DNA of 7,059 nt, taken from NCBI GenBank assembly GCA_002315455.1, contig DCGG01000047.1, positions 1,787 through 8,845 of the forward strand. Reading direction: 5' to 3'. The notes beneath the pieces are model-generated. The model made no database searches, had not been told where the DNA came from, and saw nothing but the letters and a program-made list of their open reading frames with translations. Made by a program: the position numbers and the translations under genes. Of this stretch, positions 6,066-7,059 are shown piece by piece. Each line of letters starts with the position of its first letter. The stretch's first letter is position 1. Source of the stretch: Lentisphaeria bacterium UBA1784. GTDB lineage: Bacteria; Verrucomicrobiota; Lentisphaeria; Victivallales; Victivallaceae.

Positions 6066-6094
6066 AACATAGACGCAGGAGGACAAAATTTCAA
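6066..6094 (-). promoter_or_regulatory. Promoter of prmA
   Basis: Minus-strand TTGAAA (6094-6089), a 17-base spacer and TATGTT (6071-6066). The -35 is five of six and the -10 four of six. The implied leader is about 40 bases before the ATG at 6020. Confidence 0.55.
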
Positions 6095-6112
6095 TGTTTT
6101 TTGCGTCGGGAC

Positions 6113-6142
6113 TTGCACAAAAGCCGCTTCCGTTGCTATATT
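6113..6142 (+). promoter_or_regulatory. Promoter of rsmD
   Basis: TTGCAC (6113-6118), an 18-base spacer and TATATT (6137-6142), a five-of-six -10. The implied start is near 6149, about 39 bases before the rsmD ATG at 6188. The -35 lies 18 bases from the -35 of the prmA promoter on the other strand, so the two are back to back. Confidence 0.55.
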
Positions 6143-6187
6143 ATCCTTGAGAATCGTTCAGAAACCATTTTGCAACCGGGAGACGTT

Positions 6188-6748
6188 ATGCGGATCATTG
6201 CCGGCAGTGCCAGAAATCTGGAGTTGACCGCCCCGCCCACACTGGAAGTGCGACCGACGGCCGTCCGTTCCCGCAAGGCGCTCTTTGACAGCATCGGGAA
6301 CTTTTCCGGGCTGCGGGTCGCCGACCTCTTCGCCGGGTCGGGTGCCCTCGCCCTGGAGGCCGCAAGCCGGGGCGCCTCCTCCATCGTCCTCGTGGAGCAG
6401 AACCCCCGCCACGCCGCCGCCATTGAGGAGAACGTCCTGCGGGTCCGGCGTACCGGAGCGGAGTTCACCTCCCGGGTCGTCACCGGGGACGCTTCCGATC
6501 CGCTGACCGCCATCGCGGCGGCTCCGGCGGACCTGATCTTTGCCGATCCGCCCTACGCCATTTCCGCCCAGTGCTTCGGGAAACTCATGGGCTCCCGGCA
6601 CTTTCTGGGGGCCTTCTCCGGCGCCCGGATCATCTGGGAACTGCCCAATACCCCCGGCGCCGCAGGAGAGTTTATGGTGCAGATGCCGGACGACTGGGAA
6701 ATGCGACGCTTCGGCGGCACCCTCTTCGCCATGGGGAGACTGCCATGA
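6188..6748 (+). CDS. rsmD: 16S rRNA (guanine966-N2)-methyltransferase RsmD
   Basis: 186 residues (E. coli RsmD 198). It methylates N2 of G966 in 16S rRNA of the small subunit, using S-adenosylmethionine. It begins MRIIAGSARN, the usual start of the family, followed by the substrate segment RPTAVRSRKALFDSIG (22-37). This departs slightly from the common RPT-x-D-R-V-RE form: Val-Arg-Ser-Arg-Lys replaces Asp-Arg-Val-Arg-Glu. The SAM-binding loop is DLFAGSGALALEA (46-58), the acidic residue at the end of strand 2 is Glu70 (VLVEQN), and the catalytic DPPY motif is at 120-123 (FADPPYA). GGGAG lies six bases before the ATG at 6188. The frame stays open upstream to 6101 with a TTG, but that stretch covers the promoter and is rejected. 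Its stop overlaps the next start in ATGA. Confidence 0.95.
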   Translation: MRIIAGSARNLELTAPPTLEVRPTAVRSRKALFDSIGNFSGLRVADLFAGSGALALEAASRGASSIVLVEQNPRHAAAIEENVLRVRRTGAEFTSRVVTGDASDPLTAIAAAPADLIFADPPYAISAQCFGKLMGSRHFLGAFSGARIIWELPNTPGAAGEFMVQMPDDWEMRRFGGTLFAMGRLP

Positions 6749-7059
6749 AAAGAGCGCCCGCCATGGAATACGAGCCGCAGGAGATCCTTGCCAAAGGGAC
6801 CCTTATCAAGAGCAATCCCGTCCGGAAAGTTCTGCGCCTCGGCGATCTCTATCTCAAACTGGACATCCGTCCCGGCAGTTCCTTCCGCAGGGAGTTTTGC
6901 GGAGCGCAACTGCTGGCCCGGGCCGGGCTCCCGGTGGCGGAACACCTCGCCTTCGGCACGATCCCGGAAGGAAGTTACCTCGTGACCCGGGCGTGGGGTG
7001 ACGGTTCCACCGTGATGGACCACGTGGAGTCCTGCGGTGCCGACGGGGAATTTCTCGCA
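6745..7059 (+). CDS. Partial gene, Kdo/WaaP-like lipopolysaccharide kinase candidate (runs off right edge)
   Basis: The first 105 codons of an open frame with no stop before the window ends. It starts MKRAPAMEYEPQEIL. The layout resembles the N-lobe of the Kdo/WaaP kinase family, eukaryotic-like kinases that phosphorylate lipopolysaccharide core sugars: LYLKLD with Lys38 as the likely ATP-binding lysine, RREF with Glu50 as the likely salt-bridge partner, a helix AQLLARAGLPVAEHLAFG, then SYLVTRAWGD, which fits the hinge strand. The catalytic loop (HxD-type) would lie beyond the edge, so the family call is unproven; another small-molecule kinase of the same fold is possible. The ATG at 6745 overlaps the rsmD stop and has GGGGAG six bases upstream; the ATG at 6763 has a weaker site. 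It is co-transcribed with rsmD. Confidence 0.7.
   Translation, partial: MKRAPAMEYEPQEILAKGTLIKSNPVRKVLRLGDLYLKLDIRPGSSFRREFCGAQLLARAGLPVAEHLAFGTIPEGSYLVTRAWGDGSTVMDHVESCGADGEFLA

Noticed and set aside
6101..6187. Longer rsmD start at a TTG
   Set aside because: The extension would span the promoter and ribosome binding site, and RsmD proteins normally begin with the MRI-x-G motif at 6188.
1..7059. Search for CRISPR arrays, tRNA or rRNA genes, insertion sequences, toxin-antitoxin or phage genes
   Set aside because: No spaced short repeats, cloverleaf-like sequence, transposase motifs or terminal inverted repeats were seen. The only long repeats are the pseudopilin 5' ends.

Overview
The window looks like chromosomal DNA of a Gram-negative bacterium of the PVC group, most likely Lentisphaerae (Victivallis-like) or a close relative. 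This is inferred from three clustered type II/IV pseudopilin-like genes, one of which carries the H-X9-DG motif typical of Planctomycetes, Lentisphaerae and Verrucomicrobia. The housekeeping genes are GC-rich and use clear Shine-Dalgarno sites. A partial gene resembling lipopolysaccharide kinases also points to a Gram-negative envelope. No species call is possible from the sequence alone.

Layout. (1) Positions 1-1981 are a pseudopilin cluster. Two tandem genes lie on the minus strand, the first cut by the window edge, and a third diverges on the plus strand. The two minus-strand copies share a nearly identical 5' end and leader, and all three share nucleotide sequence over the prepilin N-terminal helix. 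The plus-strand gene has a good sigma70-type promoter and ends at a strong hairpin terminator (2043-2090) that also works for the convergent operon arriving from the right. (2) Positions 2130-5046, minus strand, form a tight operon: nadC (NAD synthesis), ruvA (Holliday junction branch migration) and a multi-pass membrane protein resembling GT-C glycosyltransferases. Each junction is a 4-base start/stop overlap. A promoter with a perfect inverted repeat in its spacer lies just upstream of nadC. (3) Positions 5136-6020, minus strand, are prmA (ribosomal protein L11 methyltransferase). (4) A divergent promoter region (6021-6187) separates prmA from rsmD (16S rRNA m2G966 methyltransferase, plus strand). 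rsmD overlaps by 4 bases a partial gene that resembles the Kdo/WaaP kinase family and runs off the right edge.

Two ribosome-modifying methyltransferases, PrmA and RsmD, are therefore transcribed divergently from one short intergenic region. The NAD/recombination/membrane operon follows prmA on the same strand and probably has its own promoter. I see no CRISPR array, tRNA, rRNA, insertion sequence, toxin-antitoxin pair or defence system. The least ordinary part is the pseudopilin cluster, with conserved 5' ends attached to unrelated bodies.
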